Below are positions 53,904-63,600 of a DNA stretch of 64,000 nt, piece after piece. How positions within the stretch are numbered: position 1 is the first letter of the stretch; the number at the start of each line of letters is the position of its first letter. The DNA is from Saccharopolyspora soli (GTDB taxonomy: Bacteria > Actinomycetota > Actinomycetes > Mycobacteriales > Pseudonocardiaceae), in the NCBI RefSeq assembly GCF_022678645.1, contig NZ_JALBWV010000031.1:1-64000 (forward strand). Direction: 5' to 3'. Both the position numbers and the translations under genes were made by a program. The notes beneath the pieces were generated by a model. The model was given only the letters and a program-made list of their open reading frames with translations, did not search any database and was not told where the DNA came from.

Positions 53904-53925
53904 GCCGATTTCGCGCGAAATCGGC
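53904..53925. repeat. 22-bp perfect palindrome GCCGATTTCGCGCGAAATCGGC
   Basis: Extends by two bases each side the palindrome at 3305-3322, with an identical core. It lies in the ~240-bp divergent region between the NCS1 permease and the second Cys-rich gene, a place where an operator would be expected. Confidence 0.75.
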
Positions 53926-54002
53926 GCACTACCCGCACTGCCGCGCAAACCAACCCCCGCACCCCCTAAGTTTTGCGCGTAGATCATTTTCCGGAGGGAT
54001 CC

Positions 54003-54524
54003 ATGAGCCATCCACCGAGCAGCCGGGCGGGCAAGGTGATCGGCAGAATCCTCTACGTCGGCGCGCTGGGCATCGGTATCGGCATCGCCTTGATCGCCTA
54101 CACCGCGTTCAACACCGACGAACCCGACGCCGGGCAGTGCGTGAACATCATCGGCGCCGACACGGCGGAGCCCGGTTGGCAGCGCGTCGACTGCGGCGAC
54201 GCGGAGTCCGACTTCGTGATCGCCGAGGTCACCGCTGGTTCCGACACCTGCCTGCCGGAGTATGCGACGGTCAGCCAGGACACCCGGCGCACCAGTGGCA
54301 CCCGGTTGTGCCTGGTGCCGGACGTGGTGGTCGGCGACTGCCTGCGCGTTCCGGTGGCCAGCATCGAGACCAAGGTGCCCTGCGGCGAGCCGGGCGCGAA
54401 CGCGCAAGTCGTCGCGGTGGCGTCCAACACCAGCGGCGATGCGGCCTGCCCACCGGGGACCGGCCGGGTCGCGGTCTACCCGAACCCGGCACGCACGGTG
54501 TGCACCAGGACTTCCGGGCAGTGA
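54003..54524 (+). CDS. LppU/SCO3897-like anchored Cys-rich protein, paralogue 2
   Basis: 173-aa protein with a short cytosolic start, one helix (~15-38, GRILYVGALGIGIGIALIA) and an extracytoplasmic domain with DAGQCVNIIG...DCGDAESDFVIAEV, then VVGDCLRVPV...PCGEPGANAQVVAV. The two half-repeats match those of the protein at 51514 (QC..DCGDAESDF versus DC..DCGSAESDY). Eight cysteines. ATG at 54003 is set by CGGAGGGATCC. No Pro-rich head, unlike the paralogue. Role unknown. Confidence 0.75.
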   Translation: MSHPPSSRAGKVIGRILYVGALGIGIGIALIAYTAFNTDEPDAGQCVNIIGADTAEPGWQRVDCGDAESDFVIAEVTAGSDTCLPEYATVSQDTRRTSGTRLCLVPDVVVGDCLRVPVASIETKVPCGEPGANAQVVAVASNTSGDAACPPGTGRVAVYPNPARTVCTRTSGQ

Positions 54525-54618
54525 CCAACACGATCTGGTTCCGCGGCCTTCGATGTGATGTCGTACCAGGGCAACCCCGCAGGTGCGGGGTCCGTCGGCA
54601 CGATGAGGGAGGGCTTCG

Positions 54619-56214
54619 ATGGGCAGCGAGGGCCGCACGGTCCGTGACGTCACCCGGCAGCTGATGCGCGAGTTGGGGTTGACCACGGTGTTCGGCAATC
54701 CGGGTACGACGGAGGTGCCGTTCCTGACCGGGTGGCCGGACGACTTCCGCTACGTGCTCGGGTTGCAGGAGTCCGTGGTGGTCTCGATGGCCGACGGTTA
54801 CGCGCAGGCCCGCCGGGAACCGGTGCTGGTCAACCTGCATTCCGCGGGTGGTGTGGGGCACGGGCTCGGCGCGGTCTTCACCGCGTACCGGAACCGGACG
54901 CCGATGATCGTGACGGCCGGTCAGCAAACCCGCACCCTGATGTTCGACGAGCCGTTCCTCGGGGCCACCGATGCCGCGAACTTCCCCAAGCCGTACGTGA
55001 AGTGGAGCTACGAGCCCGCCCGCGCCGCGGACGTGCCAGCGGCCCTGGCACGCGCCTACCAGCTGGCGACGACACCCCCGTGCGGCCCGGTCTTCGTGTC
55101 GATCCCGGCCGACGACTGGGACCAGCCGGGCGAACCGGTGACAGCGCGACCGCGCACCCCCGGCTTCGCTCCGGATCCGACTGCGATCACCGAACTCGTC
55201 GCGGCGTTGCGGCGCTGCGAACGCCCCGCGTTCGTCGTCGGCCCGGCGGTGGACGCCGACGGCGTGGTGGACGACATGGTCGAGTTGGCGGAGAAGACGC
55301 AGGCCGCGGTTTGGGTGGCGCCGATGTCGCCGCGCTGCTCGTTCCCCGAGGACCATCCGCAGTTCGCCGGGTTCCTGCAGCCCGAGCAGCGGTTGCTGAA
55401 AGCCGAGCTGTCCCAGTACGACCTGGTCGTGGTGTGGGGCGCACCGGCGTTCACCTACCACGTGTACCGCGGGGCCAGCGATGCCGAGCTGCCCGAACTG
55501 TTCGTGGTGCACGACGATCCGGAAGTGCTGGCCCGCGCCCGGCACGGCAATGGTGTGCTGGGCACCTTGGCGCACTCGGTGCGTCAGGTCAACGGCCAGG
55601 TCGAAGCGCTGCCGCGAAGCGCGCCGACGCCCTATGCTCGGCCGCCGAAACCAGCGGCGTCGACACCGCTGACGGCCGCCTACGTCTACGACGTGATCGC
55701 CGAGGTGCTACCGAGGGACGCGGCCGTGGTGGAGGAAGCCCCGAGCCACCGCAACGACCTGCACGAATTCCTCCCGATCCGGTCCACCGACGGCGGGTTC
55801 TTCGCCGGGTTCTCCGGCGCGCTCGGTTATGCCGTCGGCGCGGCCGTGGGAGTGGGCATGGCCGACCCGGCGCGGCGCACCCTCGCACTGCTCGGCGACG
55901 GCTCCAGCATGTACGGCATCCAGTCGGTGTGGACGGCGGTCCGGGAGCAGGCGCCGGTCACCTTCGTGATCATGGACAACTCGCGCTACGCGGCGGTGGC
56001 GGTGCTGGGCGAGGCGGCCGGGGGCAGCAAGCTGCCCGGTGTCGAGCTCGGCGGCATCGACTTCGTCGGCATGGCCACCAGCATGGGTTGCCCGGCCAAG
56101 CTGATCCAACACCCGGAGGAGCTCGCAACAGCCCTGGCCGAGGAGTTCACCGGAAAACCCGGCCCGACCCTGCTGCACATCAAGATCGACCCAGGTCACC
56201 GGCACCTGTACTGA
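54619..56214 (+). CDS. mdlC: Benzoylformate decarboxylase-like ThDP enzyme
   Basis: 531-aa thiamine-diphosphate decarboxylase. VFGNPGTTEVPF opens the pyrimidine domain; Glu51 is the activator, in LGLQESVVVSMADGYA. His74 in NLHSAGG and His281 in AFTYHVYRG sit at the places of BFDC His70 and His281, while the Ser26-equivalent is Thr30 (in NPGTT). The ThDP motif is LGDGSSMYGIQ through DNSRYAA. The match to BFDC is good, but the Thr change leaves related 2-oxo-acid decarboxylases open. ATG/GTG start at 54619 with GAGGGAGGG. Stop is at 56214, then a 44-bp hairpin. Confidence 0.82.
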   Translation: MGSEGRTVRDVTRQLMRELGLTTVFGNPGTTEVPFLTGWPDDFRYVLGLQESVVVSMADGYAQARREPVLVNLHSAGGVGHGLGAVFTAYRNRTPMIVTAGQQTRTLMFDEPFLGATDAANFPKPYVKWSYEPARAADVPAALARAYQLATTPPCGPVFVSIPADDWDQPGEPVTARPRTPGFAPDPTAITELVAALRRCERPAFVVGPAVDADGVVDDMVELAEKTQAAVWVAPMSPRCSFPEDHPQFAGFLQPEQRLLKAELSQYDLVVVWGAPAFTYHVYRGASDAELPELFVVHDDPEVLARARHGNGVLGTLAHSVRQVNGQVEALPRSAPTPYARPPKPAASTPLTAAYVYDVIAEVLPRDAAVVEEAPSHRNDLHEFLPIRSTDGGFFAGFSGALGYAVGAAVGVGMADPARRTLALLGDGSSMYGIQSVWTAVREQAPVTFVIMDNSRYAAVAVLGEAAGGSKLPGVELGGIDFVGMATSMGCPAKLIQHPEELATALAEEFTGKPGPTLLHIKIDPGHRHLY

Positions 56215-56218
56215 GCAG

Positions 56219-56262
56219 TCGTGAGTGCGCAGCTGGGCTCCTACCCGGTTGCGCACTCACGA
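56219..56262. repeat. 44-bp hairpin repeat, copy 4
   Basis: TCGTGAGTG/CACTCACGA outer arms again, with GCGCA/TGCGC extension and a looser inner stem. It begins 4 bp after the decarboxylase stop and 2 bp before the convergent ABC ATPase stop; it is the whole space between those genes. Confidence 0.85.
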
Positions 56263-56263
56263 C

Positions 56264-57139
56264 TCAGGCGCGGCGCGCGGCCTCCGCCTCGGCGCGCTCC
56301 GCCGCCGCCCACTGCTTCGCCGCGGACTGCGACGGGGCCTGCGCCCGGCCGGATGCCGACTGCGCGCTTCGGACGTCGAGCAGGCGGGCCACCTCGCTGC
56401 GCAGGTGGACGAAGGTCTCCGACTCGCGGGTGGTGATCTGGTCGCGTTCCGCGCCGAGCGGGATCTCCAGGTCCGAGACGATGGACGCCGGGGACTTCGA
56501 CAGCACGAAAACCCGGTCCGCCAGGTAGATGCTCTCGTCGATGTCGTGGGTGACCAGCAGGACCGTGCTGTCGAACTGCTTGCGGACCCGCAGCAGCAGG
56601 TCCTCCAGCTCGAAGCGGGTCTGCGCGTCGACCGAGGCGAACGGCTCGTCCATCAGCAGCAGCGAGGGTCGGCAGGCCAGGGCGCGGGCGATCGACACCC
56701 GCTGCTGCATGCCGCCGGAGAGCTGCCACGGGTACTTCCGCGCGGCGGCGCCCAGGCCCACCCACTCCAGCACCTCGTCCGCCCGGCTGCGCCGCTCGGC
56801 CTTGCGCAAACCCCTGGAGCGCAACGGGAACTCGACGTTGGCCCGCACCGACAGCCAAGGGAACAGCGAGCGGCTGTAGTCCTGGAACACCACCGCCAGG
56901 TCGGTCGGCACGCCCCGCACCGGGTCGCCGTGCAACCGCACGTCACCGCTGGTCGGCTGGATCAACCCGGAGATGGCCCGCAGCAGCGTGGACTTGCCGC
57001 AGCCGGACGGGCCGACGATGCAGGCCAGTTCACCGGTGCGCACCTGGAACGACAGCTCGGCGATGGCCTCGTGACCGTTCGCGCCGCCGTAGCGGTGTCC
57101 GAGCCCGGAGACTTCGAGCATGGTGGTGGATCCGGTCAT
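56264..57139 (-). CDS. ABC importer ATP-binding subunit (NitT/TauT/SsuB-like)
   Basis: 291-aa nucleotide-binding subunit. VGPSGCGKSTLLRAI is Walker A, QDYSRSLFPWL the Q-loop, LSGGMQQRVSIARAL the signature and LLLMDEPFASVDAQ Walker B, with VTHDIDES the H-loop. The fold and SLFPWL match the nitrate/sulfonate/taurine subgroup. The last ~45 residues are Ala/Gln-rich. It is the last gene of the four-gene unit, starting 7 bp after the permease stop. Confidence 0.93.
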   Translation of the reverse strand: MTGSTTMLEVSGLGHRYGGANGHEAIAELSFQVRTGELACIVGPSGCGKSTLLRAISGLIQPTSGDVRLHGDPVRGVPTDLAVVFQDYSRSLFPWLSVRANVEFPLRSRGLRKAERRSRADEVLEWVGLGAAARKYPWQLSGGMQQRVSIARALACRPSLLLMDEPFASVDAQTRFELEDLLLRVRKQFDSTVLLVTHDIDESIYLADRVFVLSKSPASIVSDLEIPLGAERDQITTRESETFVHLRSEVARLLDVRSAQSASGRAQAPSQSAAKQWAAAERAEAEAARRA

Positions 57140-57145
57140 CTTGAA

Positions 57146-57946
57146 TCAGCCTCCGACTACTTGGTGCGCCTGCGAGGGTTGCCAGCTCAGCGCTCGTCGT
57201 TCCACCGCGAGCAGCAGGGTGTTGAGCACGTATCCGAGCACGCCCAGCAGGACGATGCCCGCCCACATCGCTGGGAAGTCGAACTGCCGCTGGTCGAACA
57301 TCAGCCGGTAGCCGATGCCGTTGGTGGAGCCGACCAGCTCCGAGACGACCATCAGCACCAGCGCCAACGACAGGCTCACCCGCAGCCCGGCGAAGATCTT
57401 CGGCGTCGCCGCGGGCAGCACCACCCCGAAAACCCAGTGCGCGCGGGGGATTCGGAACGATCGTGCGGTGTCGACCTTGACCTGGTCGACGGAGCGGACG
57501 CCGTCGACGGTGTTCAGCAGGATCGGCCACATCACGCCGAAGACGATCACGGTGATCTGCATCTGCGTGCCGATGCCCAGCAGCACCAGGAAGACCGGCA
57601 CCAGCACCGGCGGCGGGATGGCCCGCATGAAGGCCATCACCGGTCCGAAGTAGTCCAGCGCGGTGCGGGAGCGGCCGAGCAGGGTGCCCAACCCGACGCC
57701 GAGCACCACCGCGACCAGCCAGCCAGCGGCGATCCGCCCCAGGCTGGCCAGCAGGTCGGTGAACACCGTGTCGGTCAGGAACAGCGAGGACGCCGGTCCG
57801 CTGAACCAGTTCCGCGCGGCGGCGCCGACGATCTGCGTCGGTGGTGGGAAGAACGGGTTCTGTGCGGCGCGGGTGAGCAGTTCCCACACCACGATCGCGC
57901 CGATGAACACCAACCAGCGCCGCAGGAATCCGTGCACCTTGATCAC
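57146..57946 (-). CDS. ABC importer permease 1 (SsuC/TauC-like)
   Basis: 266-aa inner-membrane permease with six helices. The binding-protein-dependent transport signature is ARSFRIPRAHWVFGVVLPAATPKI (EAA-loop equivalent), which engages the ATPase. GTG at 57946 overlaps the stop of the preceding permease by 4 bp (GTGA). Together with the second permease at 57943-58710 it makes a heterodimer, unlike the homodimer of SsuC systems. Confidence 0.9.
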   Translation of the reverse strand: MIKVHGFLRRWLVFIGAIVVWELLTRAAQNPFFPPPTQIVGAAARNWFSGPASSLFLTDTVFTDLLASLGRIAAGWLVAVVLGVGLGTLLGRSRTALDYFGPVMAFMRAIPPPVLVPVFLVLLGIGTQMQITVIVFGVMWPILLNTVDGVRSVDQVKVDTARSFRIPRAHWVFGVVLPAATPKIFAGLRVSLSLALVLMVVSELVGSTNGIGYRLMFDQRQFDFPAMWAGIVLLGVLGYVLNTLLLAVERRALSWQPSQAHQVVGG

Positions 57947-58710
57947 AACGCCTCCCGGTCCACCGCGCTCCACCGCAGTCCGCGCTTGTGCACCAGTTCC
58001 AGGACTTCGTTGATGAGGTAGCCGACGATGCCCGCGACCAACGTGCCCGCCAGCACCAGGTCCATCCGACCGGCGCCGGTGCTGGCGTCCAGCACGAAGC
58101 TGCCCAGCCCGATACCGCCACCGGTCAGGAACTCGGTGCTGACCACCAGGATCAGCGCCACTGCCGCGGACATCCGGATGCCGGTGAGCACGAACGGCGC
58201 CGCGTTCGGCAGCGCCACGGTGAACATCACCCGGCCCCGGCCGAGCCCGAAGGACCGCGCGGTGTCCACCATGACCGGGTCGATCTCGTCCAACGCGTAG
58301 ATGGTGTTGAACAGGATCGGCCACACCGCGGCGTAAACCGCGAGCGCGATCTTGGTTTCCGGACCGGCACCGATCAGCACGATCGCCAACGGGATCAGCG
58401 CGACCGACGGGATCGGGCGGAGGAACTCGATGATCGCCCGGGTGGCCACCCGGATGCCGCGCACGCTGCCCAGCAGCAGCCCGGCCGGTACCGCGATGAC
58501 GATCGAGATGCCCAGCGCGATCGCCCAGGCCAGCACGCTGGCGACCAGGTCCAACAGGAACGACGGGTCGCCGAGCAGTTCGACGAACCGGGCGAGCACT
58601 GTGGACGGTGGCGGGAAGTACAGCTGGGGGACGATGCCGGACCTGCTGAAGGCTTCCCAGATGAGCAGGAAGCCCAGCAGTCCGACCAATCCTCGGAGTG
58701 TCTTGGTCAT
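57943..58710 (-). CDS. ABC importer permease 2 (SsuC/TauC-like)
   Basis: 255-aa permease with six helices and the EAA-type segment ARSFGLGRGRVMFTVALPNA. FLRPIPSVALIPLAIVLIG is typical of the sulfonate/taurine/nitrate group. It starts 9 bp after the binding-protein stop and overlaps permease 1 by 4 bp, so all four subunits are one translation unit. Confidence 0.9.
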   Translation of the reverse strand: MTKTLRGLVGLLGFLLIWEAFSRSGIVPQLYFPPPSTVLARFVELLGDPSFLLDLVASVLAWAIALGISIVIAVPAGLLLGSVRGIRVATRAIIEFLRPIPSVALIPLAIVLIGAGPETKIALAVYAAVWPILFNTIYALDEIDPVMVDTARSFGLGRGRVMFTVALPNAAPFVLTGIRMSAAVALILVVSTEFLTGGGIGLGSFVLDASTGAGRMDLVLAGTLVAGIVGYLINEVLELVHKRGLRWSAVDREAL

Positions 58711-58719
58711 TTCCCGGTG

Positions 58720-59733
58720 TCAGCTCTGCGGCGGAGTGATGATCATGCTCGCCACGTCGACGTCCTTGTCGATGTAGCCGAATTCCTGCATCAGGCGGGG
58801 AATCCGCTGCAGGCGGGTGGCGTCGGCGCGGGAGTTCATCTTCAGCAGGGTGATGATCGACGCGGTGTTCTCGTCGATCTTGGCGAACTTCGGCAGCAGC
58901 GGCTCGATCTTGCTGCGGTCCTGCGCCTCGGCGACCGCGGCGTCCATCGCCCGTTGGAATGCCGCCACGGTCCGCGGGTTCTCGTCGGCGAACTTGGCTG
59001 CCGAGACGTAGCCGCCCAGCGGCAGGTCTTCCAGCGGTCCCGTCGCGGTGTCGACCACCGGGATCGCTCCGGCGTCCCGCGCGGACAGCGTCAGGAACGG
59101 TTCGACGACGAATGCCGCGTCGACCTGGTGCTGCCGCAGCGCGTTGGGCATGTTGATGAATCCGAGCGGAACCCACTGGACCCTGCTGAAGTCCACGCCG
59201 TGGGCGCGCATCGCGGCCTTGGCCATGAGTTCGGAAATCGTGCCGAGCCCGCTGATCGCGATGCGCTTGCCAGCCAGATCCTCCGGGGTGCGCACGTTGG
59301 AGTTCGGCGGCGCCATGATCATGCAGGTGTTCGGGACGCTCGACGCGCAGTCTGCGACGATCTTCAGCTGCGCGACGCCCTTGGCCTGGGCCGCGAAGAT
59401 TGGCACGTAGCTGCTGAAGGTGATGTCGTAGTCACCGCCGATGGTGCTGTTCAGCGCGGCGGCGCCGTCCGCGGCGGTGATGACCTCGACGTTGAGGCCC
59501 TCGCGTTGGAAGAGTCCGTTCTGCGCGGCTAAGTGCAGGGGGGCGATCTCGGCGGTCGGCAGTCCGCCGACCCGCAGGTTCGCCTTCTCGACCTGGCTGT
59601 TGCCGCCCTGCTGCGCTTCCGAACCGCCGAGGAGTCCGCAACCGCTGGCGCCCATCACGGCACCGGCCGTGACCATTCCACCTGCGATTTTCAACAGGTT
59701 TCGGCGCGGGAGGCTGCGGGGAACGGAACTCAT
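58720..59733 (-). CDS. ABC importer substrate-binding lipoprotein (SsuA/TauA-like)
   Basis: 337-aa binding protein. The signal has a twin-arginine-like RRNLLK and the lipobox GASGC (Cys ~32), so it is exported and lipid-anchored. The mature domain is a NitT/TauT/SsuA type-2 fold: LRVGGLPTAEIAPLHLAAQNG, then FSSYVPIFAAQAKG, then GKRIAISGLGTISELMAKAAM and VDAAFVVEPFLTLSA. Ligand is not determined; sulfonates, aromatic acids and thiamine precursors are all seen in this fold. ATG at 59733 gives a complete signal, whereas the earlier frame start is spurious. First gene of the unit. Confidence 0.9.
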   Translation of the reverse strand: MSSVPRSLPRRNLLKIAGGMVTAGAVMGASGCGLLGGSEAQQGGNSQVEKANLRVGGLPTAEIAPLHLAAQNGLFQREGLNVEVITAADGAAALNSTIGGDYDITFSSYVPIFAAQAKGVAQLKIVADCASSVPNTCMIMAPPNSNVRTPEDLAGKRIAISGLGTISELMAKAAMRAHGVDFSRVQWVPLGFINMPNALRQHQVDAAFVVEPFLTLSARDAGAIPVVDTATGPLEDLPLGGYVSAAKFADENPRTVAAFQRAMDAAVAEAQDRSKIEPLLPKFAKIDENTASIITLLKMNSRADATRLQRIPRLMQEFGYIDKDVDVASMIITPPQS

Positions 59734-60636
59734 CTCTGGATCCTCCTGGCATCGGGGTGCGGTGCGCGGTCGTCTTTTTGCCGCGCGCCGGGAGCGGTAT
59801 GGGTCAGTGCTGACTGCCGTCGCCACGGGTTGGTGGACGGCGTCGTCGCGGTTTTGACCCGGGAGGAAAGGCGGGTCGAGCAACGACTCCAGACCGGTTG
59901 GGTGCCGCGGTCCGGCGGCGGTGCATCGATTCTCCCGGAAGCGTGGCGGGTTGGTGCACGGAAACTGTAGAAGGTCGGACCACTTGCGACAACCAGGTGT
60001 AACTAGCTTGTTGTCACGCGTCTAGCCAACGTGTTGCATGGCTCACTCCATAAGGAGTAAGTAGGCGGCGGATTGTGACGGAGAACCGAATGTGGACTCC
60101 GCAATTCGGGGGAATTCCGCCCGCTTCTTCGAACAGGAGTGCAGTTCTGTCCACCTCGGACTGGTGCGCATTTAGCGGCCGACATATCAGCCCAAAAGGA
60201 TCAGGCAGCCACAATTTGATCTTGATCCGGAGTGTCGACCCGATGACGGCGGGGCTCGGTGGCGCATCGCCCGAGTGTCCGCTGGTGACAGGGGGTTGCG
60301 TTACAACGCGCAACCACTGGTCGTCACGCATTTGGCCTAGCCGTTGTTCATACCACTCGACAGAGTGATGAACTCTCGCTCTGGGGGCCTGACTTGTGAC
60401 GGCCAGTTAAGTATAGTCTCGCCCGTCGAGGTGACCGGCCTCAGCTTCGGGGGATGCACGTTGTGACCAGGGAGTGTGATGGCAAGCCCGGCTGACAGAG
60501 TCAGGGTCTTCGGCGGCTCGACAGGTGTCGAGGCACTGCTGGCCTGCTCGTGGGTACCCGACGACCCTATGTCGGATCGCGGGCTCATTCCTGGCACGAT
60601 GATCAACATTGTCGCGGCGCGGAGAGGCTGCTAGCC
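59734..60636. other. 900-bp AT-richer divergent region upstream of the conservon
   Basis: About 900 bp between the divergent ABC operon and the conservon kinase, clearly lower in GC from ~59980 to 60440. It holds no convincing gene: the 60075-60368 frame has scattered Ser/Cys/Trp use and no ribosome site. An imperfect inverted repeat GCGACAAC...GTTGTCAC lies near 59990-60016, and a short near-palindrome ACTCCATAAGGAGT near 60046. Promoters of both operons are expected here. Confidence 0.55.
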
Positions 60637-63600
60637 GTGGCGGTGTCGAACATGTCCGCCGCAGCGCAGGAAACAGGGATGCTCAACAACGACCCCGCAA
60701 CCGGACCTGGTGCACCCGCGCAACCAGCCGTCCGGACCAAGAAGTTGTGGCTGCGCAACTGGCGCCTCCGGTACAAGATGGCCGCCGTCCTGCTCGTACC
60801 GACCCTGGCCGCGCTGGCCGTCGGCGGTATCCGGGTGTACGACGGACTGGCCACCCAATCCCGGCTGAGCACCATCGTCGAGCAGGTCGAACTGGCCCAG
60901 CGGACCGCGAACCTGACCCACGAGCTGCAGCGCGAACGCGACTTCGCGATCGTGCTCACCACCGTGCACAGCCCCGCCGCGCAGGGCGACTACGCCACGC
61001 AGAACCAGCGCGTCGATGTGGCAACGCGGCAGCTGCGCGCGTTCGACGCGCGGGTCGCGACCTTCTCGCCGGAGGTCAACAGCGCCTACCAGGGCGCCGT
61101 CGACCGCCTCAACAGCCTGGGCGCCCTGCGCAGCACCATCGGCACCGGCTTCACCGGTCCGCAGACGTTGGTCGCCTACAACTCGGTGCTCGACAGCCTG
61201 CTGCAGATCAACCGGACGGTCGCCACCTCCGCCGGGAACACCCAGGTCAGTGAGACCGCGCGGGCTTCCGAAGCACTCGGCCGGGCCAAGGAGCAGCTCG
61301 CCCAGCAGCGCTCGATCCTGCTCAGCGCCGGGATGCTCAACAGGTTCATCACCGGGCAGACCGACGCGGTGCGCGCCGCGAACGCCCGGTTCGAGGCGGC
61401 CTACGCGGAGTTCGAGAACGCCGCCGACCCGCAGCAGCGCTCCCTCTACGCGGCGCGAGTCGCCGGTGCCGAGGTCGACCGGTCGGAGCAGATCGAGCAG
61501 ACCGCGCTGATCGCGGCCGACCGCGACGACTCGCTGGGCATCAACCCGCTCGAATGGGGCCAGGAGTCCGGCAAGCGCACCGACCTGGTCCGTTCCGTGG
61601 AAAACGAGGTGCTCGGCGACTTCCACGACGACGCGGCCTCGCTGGCCGATGCCGCGCAGTGGTCGTTGATCCGCGACTCGGGGCTGCTGCTGCTCCTGCT
61701 CGTGGTCGCGTTCAGCGTCGCGTTCTACATCGCGCGCTCGATCCTGCGCCCGCTGCGCACCCTGCGCAGCGGCGCCATGGAGATCGCGCAGCACGGCCTG
61801 CCGGATGCGATCAACAGGGTGAACGAGAACCCGGGCAGCGCCAACCAGATCACCGTGCCGCCGGTGCCGGTCCACTCCAGGGAGGAGATCGGCCAGGTCG
61901 CCCGGACCTTCGACGCGGTGCACCAGCAGGCGCTGCGGCTGGCCGCCGAGCAGGCGCTGCTGCGCACCAACGTCAACGACCTGTTCGTCAACCTGGCCCG
62001 CCGCAGCCAAACTCTGGTGCAGCGGCAGTTGGCCCTGATCGACCGGCTGGAGCAGGACGAGCAGGACCCGGACCAGCTGAGCAGCCTGTTCGAGCTGGAC
62101 CACCTGGCAACCCGCATGCGCCGCAACAACGAGAACCTGCTGATCCTCGGCGGCACCGACCTGACCCGCCGGATGATGCGCCCGGTGCCGCTCAACGAGG
62201 TCCTCGGCGCGGCGGTGTCCGAAGTGGAGCAGTACGCGCGGGTGGCCGTGGTCGACGCGCCGGACCTGGCCATCCAGGGCCGGGTCGTCAACGACTTCGT
62301 GCACCTGGTCGCCGAGTTGCTGGAGAACGCCACGGTGTTCTCCAACCCGGACACCGAGGTCACCGTCCGCACCGCCTACCGCAGGCAGGAACTCGTCATC
62401 GAGATCCGCGACCGCGGCGTCGGCATCGACGGGAGCGAACTGGCCGACATCAACGACCGGCTCACCCGGCCGCCGGAGATCGACGTCGCGGTGTCCCGCC
62501 GGATGGGGCTGTTCGTGGTCGGTCAGCTGGCCAGGCGGCACAACATCCTGGTCGAGTTGCACAACAACGACAACCTGGAAGGCGGCGTGACCGCGACGGT
62601 GCACCTGGCTGGCGAGTTCGTCGTCCAGTTGACCCCGGACGGCCCGATGCCGATGCCGGACGTGCCGCGCTCGGCGATCGCCGAAGACCGCCGCGACCCG
62701 GTCAGCGAGACCGGCACCCACCTGGGCTTGGCCGCCGCGTTCGGCGGTCGTGCCGCGGCGGGTGGCGATCGCGGCTACGACCCGCCCACCGAGCGCGCGG
62801 CGTTGCCGTCGCTGGCGGGCATCGAGCAGGCCACCGCGTTTACCCAGCTGCCCCAGCAGGATTCGCGGCAGGACGAACCGGACTTCAACGACACCGAGCT
62901 GGTCGCCCCGTATTCGGTGACGGTTTCGTCCGGTTCCTCCGGCGATTCGTTCGGCGCCACCGACGTCCCGGAGTGGGAGGATGCCCCGAAGGCGCCCGCG
63001 GACGACGTGGTCCGCGCTGACCAATGGCCACGCGAGGAGAACCTCGGGAGCCCGCCCCCGGACGGATTCGACGGCCGGTGCGGAGTACCGCCGGAGCCCG
63101 TCGAATCGGCCGATCTGTTCCACAGCCCCTACGAGGCGGAGAAGACCGCCCAGTTCACCCCGACCGATTACCGCTACGGACTAGACGAGCCGGTGCACAA
63201 CGGCAGTGGGTTCAACGGGGCCGGACTGGGCGGAGCCGGTTTCGGCACCGCGGACTCCGGGGGCGCCGCGGACAACGGAACCCGGCAGGAGCCGGCCCCG
63301 GTTGCCCGGACCCAAGGGGGCGGTCCGGTGGAGGGCACCGAAGGCCGATCGCCGGCGTTCGCCGACGACGAGCCGAGAGGGACCTCTTGGGACATGGACG
63401 ACGCGCCGACCCAACGCCTGCCGATCTACGAAGCAGTGCTTTCGCAGTGGTTCCGCGAGTCCGATGTGGACGAAGAGCCGGTGGCGACGACGACTTCCGC
63501 ACCGGCCGAGCTGGAGCCGATCCAGCCGGAACCGATCCAGCCGAGCGCACCGCCGGTCGCCGAGCCGAGTTTCCCGGCGGAGCCGGTGAACGAGGTGCCG

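Noticed and set aside
59734..59990. TPP or other riboswitch ahead of the SsuA/TauA-type importer
   Set aside because: The conserved TPP motifs (CTGAGA and the ACC-TGATCTGGATAAT type box) are not visible on the operon strand.
60075..60368. 97-aa open frame in the conservon upstream region
   Set aside because: No ribosome site, atypical residue use (many Ser, Trp, Cys), and located in the AT-rich regulatory stretch.
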